Shown here: positions 1-9,279 of the stretch, piece after piece
How positions within the stretch are numbered: the first letter of the stretch is position 1
Layout of the letters: every line of letters starts with the position of its first letter
Source of the DNA: Sulfuriflexus mobilis
Lineage (GTDB): Bacteria; Pseudomonadota; Gammaproteobacteria; AKS1
Assembly (NCBI RefSeq): GCF_003967195.1
Contig: NZ_AP018725.1
Span: forward strand, 2,046,001-2,110,000
Direction of reading: 5' to 3'
DNA length: 64,000 nt
Notes under the pieces: model-generated
The model's input: the letters and a program-made list of their open reading frames with translations, nothing else
Told to the model about the DNA's origin: nothing
Database searches by the model: none
Translations under genes and position numbers: made by a program

Positions 1-423
1 AACGGTGCTGTTGATGTCGGTGTGCAGGTGAACGGCGATATCGAACTCACCTATATCACGAATGGCACCTTCCGGCATGCGTACTTCGGACTTGCTGATT
101 TCAACGCCGGCGGCCGTAATGGCATCCGCGACATCGATATTGCTCACAGAACCGAACAGCTTGCCTTCGTCTGAGGCCTTGCGGCTAATCGTAACCGTCA
201 GATCAGCCAGCTTATCGGCGCGGGCCTGGGCGGCGGCCAGTTTCTCAGCAGCGACCTTCTCCAGCTCGGCGCGACGGGCTTCAAATGCCGCCACATTACT
301 TTCTGTAGCTGGCACAGCCTTGCCGGTCGGGATCAGGAAGTTACGACCAAAACCTGGCTTAACATTGACCTTATCACCCAGATCGCCGAGGTTCTGTACT
401 TTTTCAAGCAGGATAATTTGCAT
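1..423 (-). CDS. rplI: 50S ribosomal protein L9 (C-terminus cut by window edge)
   Basis: Ribosomal protein L9 of the large subunit, which binds 23S rRNA near the L1 stalk. The product starts [13 protein letters not shown] and continues with the basic [11 protein letters not shown] segment that marks the N-terminal RNA-binding domain, then a long Ala/Glu/Lys-rich connecting helix and the start of the C-terminal domain. 141 codons are present; L9 is usually about 149 residues, so only the last few residues lie outside the window. It is the last gene of the rpsF-rpsR-rplI operon, 18 bp after rpsR. Confidence 0.95.
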   Translation of the reverse strand, partial: MQIILLEKVQNLGDLGDKVNVKPGFGRNFLIPTGKAVPATESNVAAFEARRAELEKVAAEKLAAAQARADKLADLTVTISRKASDEGKLFGSVSNIDVADAITAAGVEISKSEVRMPEGAIRDIGEFDIAVHLHTDINSTV

Positions 424-441
424 TATTCAGTACCCCTAACC

Positions 442-666
442 TTAGTGTGAATCTGTGTACGGCAACAGCGCCAGGTAACGTGCGCGCTTGATGGCCGTGG
501 CGAGCTGGCGCTGGTAGCGCGCCTTGGTACCGGTGATACGGCTAGGGACAATCTTGCCGTTCTCGGTAACGTAGTTTTTCAGGGTGGCGATATCTTTGTA
601 ATCAATGTGATCGACACCTTCTGCGGTAAACCGGCAGAATTTTTTGCGACGGAAATAACGTGACAT
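442..666 (-). CDS. rpsR: 30S ribosomal protein S18
   Basis: Ribosomal protein S18, which partners S6 on the platform of the 30S subunit. The 74-residue product opens [14 protein letters not shown] and contains [12 protein letters not shown] and the [21 protein letters not shown] segment typical of S18; length is normal. It sits 30 bp after rpsF and before rplI in the usual ribosomal operon. No priB-like gene lies between rpsF and rpsR, unlike Escherichia. Confidence 0.97.
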   Translation of the reverse strand: MSRYFRRKKFCRFTAEGVDHIDYKDIATLKNYVTENGKIVPSRITGTKARYQRQLATAIKRARYLALLPYTDSH

Positions 667-696
667 TTTCTATTCTCCTCGAATCGTCGGCGCGCC

Positions 697-1131
697 TTAC
701 TCGGCAGCGGCCTCGGCGTCTGTGCTTGCTTCAACAGGGGCTGCGGTGGCAGGGGCTTCTTTGCCCGCTACATCAGCCGGGGCAGACCTTTCTGCAGGCT
801 TTTCACGCTCATCCTTGGCCTTGGCCAGGGGTGAGGTTTCAGTGATGGCGGCATCACACTTGATGACCATGTTACGGATCACGGCATCGTTGAAACGGAA
901 AGCAGACTCAAGTTCATCCAGGGCGTCCTGGCCGCACTCGATGTTCATGAGCACGTAGTGGGCCTTGTGGATTTTGTTGATAGGGTAAGCGAGCTGACGA
1001 CGACCCCAGTCTTCAAAACGGTGGATTTTGCCTTCTTTGGCTTCGATGCCTGAACGGTAACGTTCAATCATCGCCGGGACCTGCTCACTCTGGTCAGGGT
1101 GGACCAGAAACACGATTTCATAGTGTCGCAT
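697..1131 (-). CDS. rpsF: 30S ribosomal protein S6
   Basis: Ribosomal protein S6, which binds S18 and the central domain of 16S rRNA. The start is taken at [14 protein letters not shown], the usual S6 N-terminus, preceded by an AGGAG ribosome-binding site 4 bp upstream; an in-frame ATG 11 codons earlier is not needed. The compact S6 fold covers about residues 1-95 and is followed by a roughly 45-residue Ala/Glu-rich, low-complexity tail, longer than in minimal S6 proteins. First gene of the rpsF-rpsR-rplI operon. Confidence 0.96.
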   Translation of the reverse strand: MRHYEIVFLVHPDQSEQVPAMIERYRSGIEAKEGKIHRFEDWGRRQLAYPINKIHKAHYVLMNIECGQDALDELESAFRFNDAVIRNMVIKCDAAITETSPLAKAKDEREKPAERSAPADVAGKEAPATAAPVEASTDAEAAAE

Positions 1132-1219
1132 AGTGCTCCTCGCGGAATTAGCCTCCCGATTCACGGTGAGGCAAGGAGTTAAACAAATTGTGGCTCGCAG
1201 TCAGACTGTGAGGTCGCGC

Positions 1220-1248
1220 ATTGTACCCATACCCGGCAAAATAGGCAA
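1220..1248 (-). promoter_or_regulatory. candidate sigma-70 promoter for rpsF operon
   Basis: On the minus strand TTGCCT and TACAAT are separated by 17 bp, about 90 bp upstream of the rpsF start. Spacing and -10 match are good, the -35 match is moderate. Inferred from sequence only. Confidence 0.4.
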
Positions 1249-1289
1249 ATCCTTTGCCTTGTCAGGCGCTTAGCCACTAGACGAAGAGA

Positions 1290-1329
1290 CCGGACCACAA
1301 GCCGGCACGGGTCGCCTTGTGCCGTCCGG
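1290..1329 (-). terminator. long hairpin downstream of rlmB
   Basis: CCGGAC-CACAAG pairs with CTTGTG-(CC)-GTCCGG around a 14-base loop, forming a 12-bp stem with a two-base bulge in the gap between rlmB and the rpsF promoter. There is no clear U-run on the minus strand, so it may be a weak terminator, a barrier protecting the ribosomal operon, or simply a structured region. Confidence 0.35.
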
Positions 1330-1412
1330 GAAGTCCCGTCATGATAGCGGGAAATGGCTTTTCCCTTGTAAAAACAATGCTAAAGCCGGGGTGGCAGGCA
1401 AATTACCAGGGC

Positions 1413-2156
1413 TTACATGCCACGCTGGCGCAACGCCTCGAATAGACACACGGCCGTTGCCACCGAGACATTCAGGCTCTCGACACTGCCCCGCATCGGG
1501 ATCTTCACCAGCACATCACAGGCCTCGCGGGTCAGACGACGCAGGCCCTTGTCTTCGGCACCCATAATGATGGCCAGCGGCCCTTTCAGTTCGGCCGCAT
1601 ACAGCGAGGTCTCGGTTTCACCGGCGGCCCCCACCAGCCAGATACCGCGTTCCTGTAAGCTGCGCAGGGTACGGGCTAGATTGGTCACGGTGATAAAGGG
1701 CACGGTCTCCGCGGCACCGCTGGCGACCTTGCGCACGGTTGCGTTCAGGCCCGCGGCACGGTCTTTTGGCGCGATGACCGCATGCACACCCGCGGCATCG
1801 GCGCTGCGCAGGCAGGCGCCGAGATTATGCGGGTCTTGCACGCCGTCCAGTACCAGTAATAGCGGTGGTTCGTTCAGGTCATCCAGCAACGTCTGCAAGG
1901 CATTCTCGTTCTTCGCCGAGGCGACGCGGCAGCGCACGACCACGCCCTGATGCCGATCGGCCTTGACCAGATCGGTGAGCTGATCTTTTTTGAGTAACTG
2001 GATCGCAAAACCCTGCTGGCGAATTTTATCGACAAGCTTACCAAGACGTTGGTCATGCCGGCCCTTATCAACCCAGACCTCAAGGATGGCCGACGGGTCA
2101 CGGTTGAGGATCGCCTCGACCGCATGCATACCGTAAATAAATTGTGACTCCGCCAT
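1413..2156 (-). CDS. rlmB: 23S rRNA (Gm2251) 2'-O-methyltransferase RlmB
   Basis: SpoU-family (SPOUT) methyltransferase expected to methylate the ribose of G2251 in the 23S rRNA P-loop. The 247-residue product has the N-terminal substrate-binding domain beginning FIYGMHAVEAIL and the three SpoU motifs: DPHNLGACLRSADAAG, the IIMGAEDKGLRRL segment, and the C-terminal IPMRGSVESLNVSVATAV knot motif. Length is standard. It follows rnr by 11 bp in the same direction, the conserved rnr-rlmB pair. Confidence 0.95.
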   Translation of the reverse strand: MAESQFIYGMHAVEAILNRDPSAILEVWVDKGRHDQRLGKLVDKIRQQGFAIQLLKKDQLTDLVKADRHQGVVVRCRVASAKNENALQTLLDDLNEPPLLLVLDGVQDPHNLGACLRSADAAGVHAVIAPKDRAAGLNATVRKVASGAAETVPFITVTNLARTLRSLQERGIWLVGAAGETETSLYAAELKGPLAIIMGAEDKGLRRLTREACDVLVKIPMRGSVESLNVSVATAVCLFEALRQRGM

Positions 2157-2167
2157 GGGCTTTCAGG

Positions 2168-4567
2168 TTAACGTCGTGTCCGCGTCTTGCTACGTGACTT
2201 TTTGGCCGCCTTTTTTGCTGTCTTTTTCTTTGCAGAGGACTTTTTCTTAGTGGCCTTCTTGTCTGACCCGGACGCCGATTTTTTCTCCGCAGAGGCCCTT
2301 CTGGAACCCCTCTTCCCTGAGGTTTTTTTACCCCTGGCCTTTTTGCCCTGACGCACCGAGGCAATTTTATGTTTGGCATAGGCCTCGGAGCTGCTCAATA
2401 CCTCAAGCATCGCGAAGTCGATCTTGCGCGTATCGAGGTCGACACGACTGACCTTGATGCGCAGGCGATCGCCGATGCGGAAACAGGTGCCATTGTTTTC
2501 ACCAATGAGGCAGTGCGAGACCGGGTCGAAGTGATAAAAGTCATTATCCAGTGCCGTCACATGCACCAGGCCTTCAACATAGATTTCGTCAAGCTCAACA
2601 AAGACCCCGAAACTGGTCACGGCAGAGATAGTGCCGTTAAAGTCATCGCCAACCTTGTCCATCATGTATTCACACTTCAGCCAGGAAACCACATCGCGTG
2701 TGGCATCGTCGGCACGGCGTTCGGTCATCGAGCACTGTTCACCAAGGCGCTGCATGGCCGCCTCGTTGTAGGTAAAGTTTTCAGGCTTACCCCCGGCGAG
2801 GATATGGCGGATGCCCCGGTGCACGAGCAGGTCCGGGTAACGGCGGATCGGCGAGGTGAAGTGGGCATAGTGTTCCAGCGCCAGACCAAAGTGCCCGGCC
2901 TGTTCCGGGCTATACACGGCCCGTTGCAGGGAACGTAGTAATATGGTTTGTATCAGGTGCGCATCGGGGCGCCCTTCGATCTGTGTTAATACTTTTGCGT
3001 AGTGCCCCGGCTCCGGGTCACTGCCACCTTCCAGGCTCAGGCCCAGTTCACGCAGGAACTCATGCAGGTCACTGAGGCGATCCGTCTCCGGGCCCTCATG
3101 GACACGATACAGGGCCGGCATCTTGTGTTTGGAGAGAAATGCCGCGGCGGCAATATTCGCCGAGATCATGCACTCTTCGATCAGCTTGTGGGCATCATTA
3201 CGCACGACCGGGGTAATGCGTTCAATCTTACGCTCCTCGCCGAAGACAATACGGGTCTCGGTGGTTTCAAAATCGATCGCGCCACGCGTCTCGCGCGAGA
3301 CACGCAGGACCTTATATAAGGCATACAGTGACTCCAGGTGTGGCACGAGGGTTTCATATTTCGCTCGCAACGCCCTATCACCCTCGACCAGCATGGCACC
3401 GACCTGGGTATAGGTCAGGCGCGCATGCGAGCGCATGACACCGCGCATGAAGCCATAATTCTTGATCTTGCCCTTGGCATCGAAGAACAGCTCGCAGACC
3501 ATGCACAGGCGATCGACATCAGGATTGAGGGAACACAGGCCGTTCGACAACACCTCGGGCAACATCGGGATGACCTGCTCGGGGAAGTACACCGAATTAC
3601 CGCGTTCCACGGCCTCTTTATCCAGTGCATTGCCCGGCTCGACATACGACGAGACATCGGCAATCGCCACCAGCAGCCGCCAGCCATTGCCGTGTGGTTC
3701 ACAGTAGACGGCGTCATCGAAGTCACGCGCATCCTCACCGTCAATGGTCAGCAGCGGCAGCTCACGCAGGTCTTCACGGCCTTCCATATCGGTGGTCGGG
3801 ATGCTGTCACCAAAACGTGTCGCCTCGTCCATGACCGCATCCGGCCACTCGTGCGGCAGGCCATGACTGCGGATGGCGACATCGATCTCCATGCCCGGTG
3901 CCATGTGATCGCCGAGGATCTCGCTGATGCGACCAATCGGCTGTGAACGGCGTGAGGGCTGTTCAATGATGACGGCGACGACGATCTGGCCTTCCTTGGC
4001 GTCATTACGGTGTTCAGGCGGGATGATGAGGTCCTGCAGGCGCGGGTTATCCGGGGCGACGAAACCGATACTGGCCTCCTCAAAGTAACGCCCGACCACA
4101 CTCTCGTTATGGCGTTCAAGCACCTCGACCACGGAACCCTCGCGACGACCACGGCGGTCCAGGCCGGTGACCCGCACCATGGCCTTGTCGCCATGCAGCA
4201 CACCGCGCATCTGGCGGGCATGCAGGAAGACGTCATCGCCACCCTCTTCCGGGATCAGGAAGCCAAAACCGTCGGCATGGGCAGAAATGCGTCCCTTTAC
4301 CAGGTCCAGTCGCTCGGGCAGGCAATAACTGCCCCGGCGGTTACGGATCAACTGGCCATCGCGCTCCATGGCGTTGAGGCGGCGTTGCAGGGCAATACGG
4401 TCGTCATCCTCGAAAAGCCCCAGGCGCTGGGCGAGGAGCTTGAAATCCAGCGGGGTTTCGGTCTCACCCAACACCTCGAGGATAAACTCGCGGCTGGGGA
4501 TGGGCTGGGCATATTTTTCCGACTCGCGTTCGGCGAACGGGTCGTTAACAGGTTTTTTTGAAGTCAT
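2168..4567 (-). CDS. rnr: ribonuclease R
   Basis: Processive 3'-5' exoribonuclease of the RNB family that degrades structured RNA. The order is an N-terminal winged-helix region (about 25-90), cold-shock-like OB domains, the RNB catalytic domain with the acidic IDGEDARDFDDAVY motif near residue 275, an S1 domain (GTISAVTSFGVFVELDE, about 645-725), and a strongly basic Lys/Arg/Ser-rich tail of about 65 residues. 799 residues is normal for gammaproteobacterial RNase R. It is transcribed with rlmB, and divergently from the tRNA-Leu gene. Confidence 0.96.
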   Translation of the reverse strand: MTSKKPVNDPFAERESEKYAQPIPSREFILEVLGETETPLDFKLLAQRLGLFEDDDRIALQRRLNAMERDGQLIRNRRGSYCLPERLDLVKGRISAHADGFGFLIPEEGGDDVFLHARQMRGVLHGDKAMVRVTGLDRRGRREGSVVEVLERHNESVVGRYFEEASIGFVAPDNPRLQDLIIPPEHRNDAKEGQIVVAVIIEQPSRRSQPIGRISEILGDHMAPGMEIDVAIRSHGLPHEWPDAVMDEATRFGDSIPTTDMEGREDLRELPLLTIDGEDARDFDDAVYCEPHGNGWRLLVAIADVSSYVEPGNALDKEAVERGNSVYFPEQVIPMLPEVLSNGLCSLNPDVDRLCMVCELFFDAKGKIKNYGFMRGVMRSHARLTYTQVGAMLVEGDRALRAKYETLVPHLESLYALYKVLRVSRETRGAIDFETTETRIVFGEERKIERITPVVRNDAHKLIEECMISANIAAAAFLSKHKMPALYRVHEGPETDRLSDLHEFLRELGLSLEGGSDPEPGHYAKVLTQIEGRPDAHLIQTILLRSLQRAVYSPEQAGHFGLALEHYAHFTSPIRRYPDLLVHRGIRHILAGGKPENFTYNEAAMQRLGEQCSMTERRADDATRDVVSWLKCEYMMDKVGDDFNGTISAVTSFGVFVELDEIYVEGLVHVTALDNDFYHFDPVSHCLIGENNGTCFRIGDRLRIKVSRVDLDTRKIDFAMLEVLSSSEAYAKHKIASVRQGKKARGKKTSGKRGSRRASAEKKSASGSDKKATKKKSSAKKKTAKKAAKKSRSKTRTRR

Positions 4568-4603
4568 AAGGCGTATTGTGACACTCTTCGGCGGGTGAGG
4601 GAA

Positions 4604-4632
4604 TTGACATCGGCAGGGACTCTCGGTAAAGT
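4604..4632 (+). promoter_or_regulatory. strong sigma-70 promoter of tRNA-Leu
   Basis: A perfect TTGACA, a 17-bp spacer and TAAAGT are followed directly by a GC-rich GCGCCGC discriminator, the layout of growth-rate and stringently controlled stable-RNA promoters. The tRNA begins 43 bp after the -10 element. Confidence 0.75.
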
Positions 4633-4675
4633 GCGCCGCTTCCAGTAGTCGTGCCCCTGGCCGACGGACGGATAT

Positions 4676-4762
4676 GCCGAGGTGGTGAAATTGGTAGACA
4701 CGCTAGCTTCAGGTGCTAGTGGGGGCAACCCCGTGGAGGTTCAAGTCCTCTCCTCGGCACCA
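4676..4762 (+). tRNA. tRNA-Leu (anticodon CAG)
   Basis: The 7-bp acceptor stem GCCGAGG/CCTCGGC, an anticodon stem CTAGC/GCTAG with loop TTCAGGT (anticodon CAG at 4710-4712), a long variable arm with GGGG/CCCC typical of class II tRNA-Leu, a T arm with GGTTCAAGTCC, and an encoded CCA end are all present. Length 87 nt. In Pseudomonas-type genomes a tRNA-Leu sits between purA and rnr; here it keeps its place beside rnr but about 23 kb of other genes separates it from purA. Confidence 0.97.
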
Positions 4763-4885
4763 TTTATTATTCTCTTTGTTAATGTTTCCCAGAATACCAG
4801 CCGTTCTCGTAAGACGTGAATTATAAAGGTCTTTTCAGGCTACCGCCAGTGATCTTAGGTTCCACCCCTCAGGCTTTCATCTAGT

Positions 4886-6073
4886 TCAAAAATACCGCGC
4901 CAGGCGTAATGCCACAAAACTGTCCTTGTGTAGTGCCGACAATGCACGGTTTTCCTTACTATTCAAAAACCAGCGGCTTTCCAGTTCCAGACTCCAGTGG
5001 TTATCCAGGCGCCGTTTGGCCTCAATGGAAAAGATGCTCGAGCTGTCGTGCCGGTCGATCACCACACCGGCCAGCAACTCGCTATCCTCTGGGTCATTCA
5101 TAGCCAGGCGGGCGGCCAGAAAGAGGTCATTGTCAAAGACCACGGCGGGCGCCTTCGTGGCATCGTCATCCCGGCCGTCATACATAACTTCCAGCAACAG
5201 TCCTAAATCCGCATCGCTATCGGAGATTTGATAAAGCGTGTATTCAAATCCGCCCACCATGGCCCCAAAACGGTCACCATTCTGTGAACGCAGAATGCCT
5301 TCGAACTTCCATAACCAGGCATCATTGGTGTACTGGATATCGGTACCGAGCTGGTCAATCTGATCGTATTGCGCGACCAGGCGGCTGCCCGTCTCATTTA
5401 ACAACAATCGTGGTTCGCGTCCGGTGCCTTTGAAATAATACGCGCCGAAATCCCATTCACCGATATAGTGTGAATAACGCAGGGCCAGATCCACGTGGCC
5501 TTGTTCGGCAGCCGATTCATACACGGCGTCTCGCGCGACTACCGGTTGGGCGCGTAGGCGTCCTTGTTCAGAGGCAAAACTGCGCTGGCGAAACCCGGGC
5601 AGGATAAACATGCTGAGGGTTCCCCAATCCTGTTCGGTCGCCAGCTTAATCATCGGCTGGCCGAATTTCTCCTCAGCATCGATGTCTTCAACCAGGTCTG
5701 TTTGGTTGATGATGTCTACCAGGTGGTTCGATTCCGCCACCCCCCAAAACACCCGATTGACACCCAGCAACAGCGTCCATTGCTCGCCGAGGTGTTGCCA
5801 GTATGCTTCACGGATATCCACATGGCTGCGCTGCGCATCACGACTGTCGAGCCGGGCAAAGGGAATGAAACTGAATTTATCCTTGCCACTTTCCGTCTGC
5901 GTGCGAAATTCAGGCTGCAGGATTAAGGAATGCTGCAAGCCATTGAACTGTCGCGCATGCCGCGCATCGGATACAAACCCCCGTAACTCACCGGCCACAA
6001 AACCGGAAAGTTTTACCTCCTCTGCTTGTGCAAGCCATGGCAGCACCGTTAATAACCAGACCAGGTATTTCAT
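4886..6073 (-). CDS. outer-membrane beta-barrel protein (porin-like)
   Basis: 395 residues with a signal peptide (MKYLVWLLTVLPWLAQA) and alternating polar/aromatic strands such as WDFGAYYFKG and WSLELESRWFLNS. It ends LRLARYF, the terminal aromatic seen in BAM-assembled barrels. No enzymatic motif was recognised. It is the last gene of a five-gene operon, 12 bp after the LolA-like gene. RND/MMPL exporter, LolA-like protein and barrel commonly occur together, so this is probably the outer-membrane partner of that export route. The substrate is unknown. Confidence 0.75.
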   Translation of the reverse strand: MKYLVWLLTVLPWLAQAEEVKLSGFVAGELRGFVSDARHARQFNGLQHSLILQPEFRTQTESGKDKFSFIPFARLDSRDAQRSHVDIREAYWQHLGEQWTLLLGVNRVFWGVAESNHLVDIINQTDLVEDIDAEEKFGQPMIKLATEQDWGTLSMFILPGFRQRSFASEQGRLRAQPVVARDAVYESAAEQGHVDLALRYSHYIGEWDFGAYYFKGTGREPRLLLNETGSRLVAQYDQIDQLGTDIQYTNDAWLWKFEGILRSQNGDRFGAMVGGFEYTLYQISDSDADLGLLLEVMYDGRDDDATKAPAVVFDNDLFLAARLAMNDPEDSELLAGVVIDRHDSSSIFSIEAKRRLDNHWSLELESRWFLNSKENRALSALHKDSFVALRLARYF

Positions 6074-6085
6074 GATGTAAAAGTA

Positions 6086-6901
6086 TCATCGCGCCCTGAG
6101 TAGGCCGGTTTTGCGAAAGTCCCGGTCTTTAAGCCCGGTCTTGAATTTATAATCCGCGTAGACCAACTCCGTACTTTTACCCGTTTGCAGGTTTTCCATG
6201 AGAAAATGATGTGCCCGCCAGATGTTACCCGGGTATTGCCGATAATCATCCATGACCTGGGTCTTTAATAATTCCCCGCGCCGCTCATAAAATTCAATTT
6301 TACGGATTTGGTGTATCTCCTGATCAATCCAGGCCACCTGGCGGGTATAACCGGAATACTCATACTCGGGGTAACGCTCGACGATGTCACATTGCATTGC
6401 CCCGCACGCCTGACTACCGACATATTTATATTTGTATTTGTTCAGCTCCGAGGCGGTAAGGTCTTCAAATGCAAACTCACTACCCACAAAAGGCCCGGAT
6501 TTGTTCACGGAAGAGATGCGTTTGATGCGTTTCAGGGCTGGCAAATAAAGCCATTGATCGTCCGCATCGAGGATCTTTGCATGCGACAGCATTGCCGTAC
6601 CACTGATGTCTGCCGGGCTGTCAAATATGATGATGCTTTTGTCACCCACATTCTCATCAGGGATCTCCAGCGTTTTAAGCACCAGTGTCCGCGTAGACTC
6701 ACTTCCCGCGGCGTTACGCAGGGTCATTTTCAGTTTAACCTGGCTATCACCAAAACCCCGATCGCTACGATCACTGCGTGCCGAAATTTCGTAACCTTTT
6801 TGTTCCGCTGTCCCGGCAAGGCCGGCTGCAGGCAGCAACAACAGCAATGAGGTGCTGAGGATGAGTGTTTTACGCTGTTTCTGTTGCAAGTTCGTTCTCA
6901 T
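6086..6901 (-). CDS. LolA-like outer-membrane lipoprotein-sorting family protein
   Basis: Periplasmic protein of the large LolA-like family that accompanies MMPL/RND transporters. The start is placed at MRTNLQQKQRK because AGGAG lies 9 bp upstream; a longer frame begins 27 bp earlier. A signal peptide (TLILSTSLLLLLPAAGLA) is followed by a mature part containing DQWLYLPALKRIKRIS, GSEFAFEDL and YRQYPGNIWRAHHFLMEN, patterns characteristic of this family. Its 5' end overlaps the RND gene by about 30 bp, pointing to translational coupling. Expected role: carrying a lipid or lipid-linked substrate between the inner-membrane exporter and the outer-membrane barrel. Confidence 0.8.
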   Translation of the reverse strand: MRTNLQQKQRKTLILSTSLLLLLPAAGLAGTAEQKGYEISARSDRSDRGFGDSQVKLKMTLRNAAGSESTRTLVLKTLEIPDENVGDKSIIIFDSPADISGTAMLSHAKILDADDQWLYLPALKRIKRISSVNKSGPFVGSEFAFEDLTASELNKYKYKYVGSQACGAMQCDIVERYPEYEYSGYTRQVAWIDQEIHQIRKIEFYERRGELLKTQVMDDYRQYPGNIWRAHHFLMENLQTGKSTELVYADYKFKTGLKDRDFRKTGLLRAR

Positions 6902-9236
6902 ATTGCGCTGCTCCTTTCTGGTAGCCAATCATTAACAGTGCCGGTAACAGGAAGAAATTCACTAAGAGCGCGATAAGTATTGCAATCGCGGTTAGCAGGC
7001 CCATTTCCATATTCACCCTAAAACTTGATGTGGCCAGCCAGGCAAAGCCCGTTATCAGGATGGCCGCATTGGCCGCGATGGCCCAACCGACGGTGTTAAA
7101 GGCATATTCGATTGCGGCAGGACGATTTGCGGCCATTTCCCGCCGGGCCCGCAGGTACTTGCTCAAAAAATGCACGGTATTGTCGACAATAATGCCCAAC
7201 GAGGTTGCCGAGACGGTCGCCGCCCCCATACCCACCTGACCGACCAGTAACGCCCAGATACCAAAGGTCATTAGCAGCGGTATCAGGTTGGGGATCAGGC
7301 TCAAGGCACCCAAGCCGATACTGCGCAGGCTTAACATCAGAACCAGTGCAATACCGAAGACCGCCACCGCATTTCCACTTAACATGCCGTAAATATTCCG
7401 TTCAGAGATATACGAGAACATTACCGTCGGGCTGGTCGGCGTTACCCACATGTATTCCGGCACATTATTCCGCAACCAGTTCTCGGTCTTTTTAAGAAAC
7501 TGGCGCACAGCGGCGGTATGCAGTTCTTTAACCGTTACCGTGACCCGACTGGCCGATTTATCCACGCTGATGCGGTCATTCAGGTCCAGGCCATAGGGTA
7601 ATGACAGCTCATAGAGCAACAGATATTGTGCCGCCAGATTACGGTCATCAGGCAAACGGTACCAGGCCTGATCATCACCATGCATATTTTTATTCAGGCG
7701 TTTGATAATGTCGGCATAGCTGTAGACATGCTCGACCTCTGGCAAACCACGTAGCCAGTTGGTAAACCTTTCAACATTTTGTAGATATTCCGGTTCACTG
7801 ACACCTCCCGGTGTTTGTGCCGGTAAGGAGAATTCAAGCCGGTAAAGTCCGGTCAGGTTATCCATGGCAAACTCGGCATCCTGGCGGAACTCCATTTCCT
7901 CATCGAAGTACTTGACCCACTGGTCATTGAGCTCGATCCTCGGAATCATAGACACCAACAGGATGACGGCAATGCCGCTCACTATCAGGATAGACCTGTA
8001 CTGCGATGTCACAAAGTTTGCGAAACGGGTCATCAGTGGCACTGAAGATGAAGCGCTTGCTTTTGAGGTAGCAAGCAGCATCTTGAACGGTAACACCGCA
8101 ATCGTGGCCGGCAGGAATGTCAGTGACAATAACCAGGCCGCAGCAATGCCCATTGCGGTAATATTTCCCAGATACCAGAACGGTGGCGAGGCGGAAAAAT
8201 TCAGACTCAGAAAGCCGATAATCGTGGTAATGCTGGTCACACTCACCGGCAGGAAATTAATTCGCATACTCTCTTTCAGGCTGCTGATCTTGTCCTTGCC
8301 CTCTCGCATCAGGCCCAGCATGGTGACAAGAATATGCACACTGTCGGCAACCGCCAGCGTCAGGATCACGGTCGGCGCCGTCATCGATATCGGGTCCAGG
8401 ACAATTCCAAGATGACCGGCCAGGCCAACCGCCGCCACCGTTGAAAACATAATAACCAGCACCGTCACCAGCATGCCAAAGAAACTGCGCAGCACAATCA
8501 GGGTAACCAGTATCAATAATAGATACATGACTGGCATGAGTGTCATCGCATCAGACTGGGCGACAGCAAAGAAGGCATTATTCAGCGCAGAAATCCCGGT
8601 GATTCGCACCTTCACACCGGCATAGTCACGTTCGATCTCGCTGGCGATTTGCTCTGCAACGGCCATCGCATCCGGCAATTCCGACAGGCTCTTTTCCGGG
8701 AAATTCATAATGACATTAATGCCGGTGGTGCTGGCATCCGCTGAAATCAGTTGCCCGTTCAGCAGCGGCTCACTCAGCGCGATGTGTTGTTTTTCCTTGA
8801 GCTGTGCCGGTGACAGGGACGCACCATCACGATAAAGGTCCTCAACCGTCAAGTCGTCGGCGTTTGCCCAGCTGTTCTGAAAGTTGCTCAACGAATCAAC
8901 CCGCGTAGCAAAGGGTATCTGCCACGCCCTTTCAGTTAGTCTTTCGATCGCCGCGGCGGTAGATGGCGTGAAAACCGTTTTTTCAGCCGGCTGAACGACA
9001 AACAGGATATTATCTGTTTTCGAGTAGGTCTTCTGAAACGCATTGAATGCCACCAACTCCGGGTAGTCGGGACTGAAAAAAGACTGGTAACTCGTCGATA
9101 ATGTCAGGTTACGCGCACCATAACCTATCAACATAACCAATATGAGGGTCACGAGTATCACCAGCCATCGCCAGCGAATAACCATATTGGCTAGCGCCTC
9201 CGCAAGACGATCCGTTTTTGGTGGGCGGTTATTCAT
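6870..9236 (-). CDS. RND-superfamily (MMPL-type) exporter
   Basis: 788-residue inner-membrane protein with two matching halves, each with one N-terminal transmembrane helix, a periplasmic loop and a block of five helices. The first block has FSTVAAVGLAGHLGIVLDP and VADSVHILVTML, the second GAATVSATSLGIIVDNTVHFLSKYL, typical of SSD/MMPL-type RND proteins. The N-terminal helix is about residues 24-45. It is close to the predicted exporters linked to lipid transport (HpnN-like) rather than to drug pumps of the AcrB type. It lies 43 bp after the methyltransferase in the operon. The substrate is not deducible. Confidence 0.85.
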   Translation of the reverse strand: MNNRPPKTDRLAEALANMVIRWRWLVILVTLILVMLIGYGARNLTLSTSYQSFFSPDYPELVAFNAFQKTYSKTDNILFVVQPAEKTVFTPSTAAAIERLTERAWQIPFATRVDSLSNFQNSWANADDLTVEDLYRDGASLSPAQLKEKQHIALSEPLLNGQLISADASTTGINVIMNFPEKSLSELPDAMAVAEQIASEIERDYAGVKVRITGISALNNAFFAVAQSDAMTLMPVMYLLLILVTLIVLRSFFGMLVTVLVIMFSTVAAVGLAGHLGIVLDPISMTAPTVILTLAVADSVHILVTMLGLMREGKDKISSLKESMRINFLPVSVTSITTIIGFLSLNFSASPPFWYLGNITAMGIAAAWLLSLTFLPATIAVLPFKMLLATSKASASSSVPLMTRFANFVTSQYRSILIVSGIAVILLVSMIPRIELNDQWVKYFDEEMEFRQDAEFAMDNLTGLYRLEFSLPAQTPGGVSEPEYLQNVERFTNWLRGLPEVEHVYSYADIIKRLNKNMHGDDQAWYRLPDDRNLAAQYLLLYELSLPYGLDLNDRISVDKSASRVTVTVKELHTAAVRQFLKKTENWLRNNVPEYMWVTPTSPTVMFSYISERNIYGMLSGNAVAVFGIALVLMLSLRSIGLGALSLIPNLIPLLMTFGIWALLVGQVGMGAATVSATSLGIIVDNTVHFLSKYLRARREMAANRPAAIEYAFNTVGWAIAANAAILITGFAWLATSSFRVNMEMGLLTAIAILIALLVNFFLLPALLMIGYQKGAAQYENELATETA

Positions 9237-9279
9237 TTTTTATACCTTTTGACCTGTCTATGCGTAGTAAGTGAGGTGT

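Noticed and set aside
62..439. 125-codon plus-strand open frame
   Set aside because: Lies wholly antisense to rplI, whose protein is unmistakable.
4676..4762. tRNA-Leu as attachment site for the accessory block
   Set aside because: No second copy of the tRNA 3' end was found near purA or elsewhere in the window.
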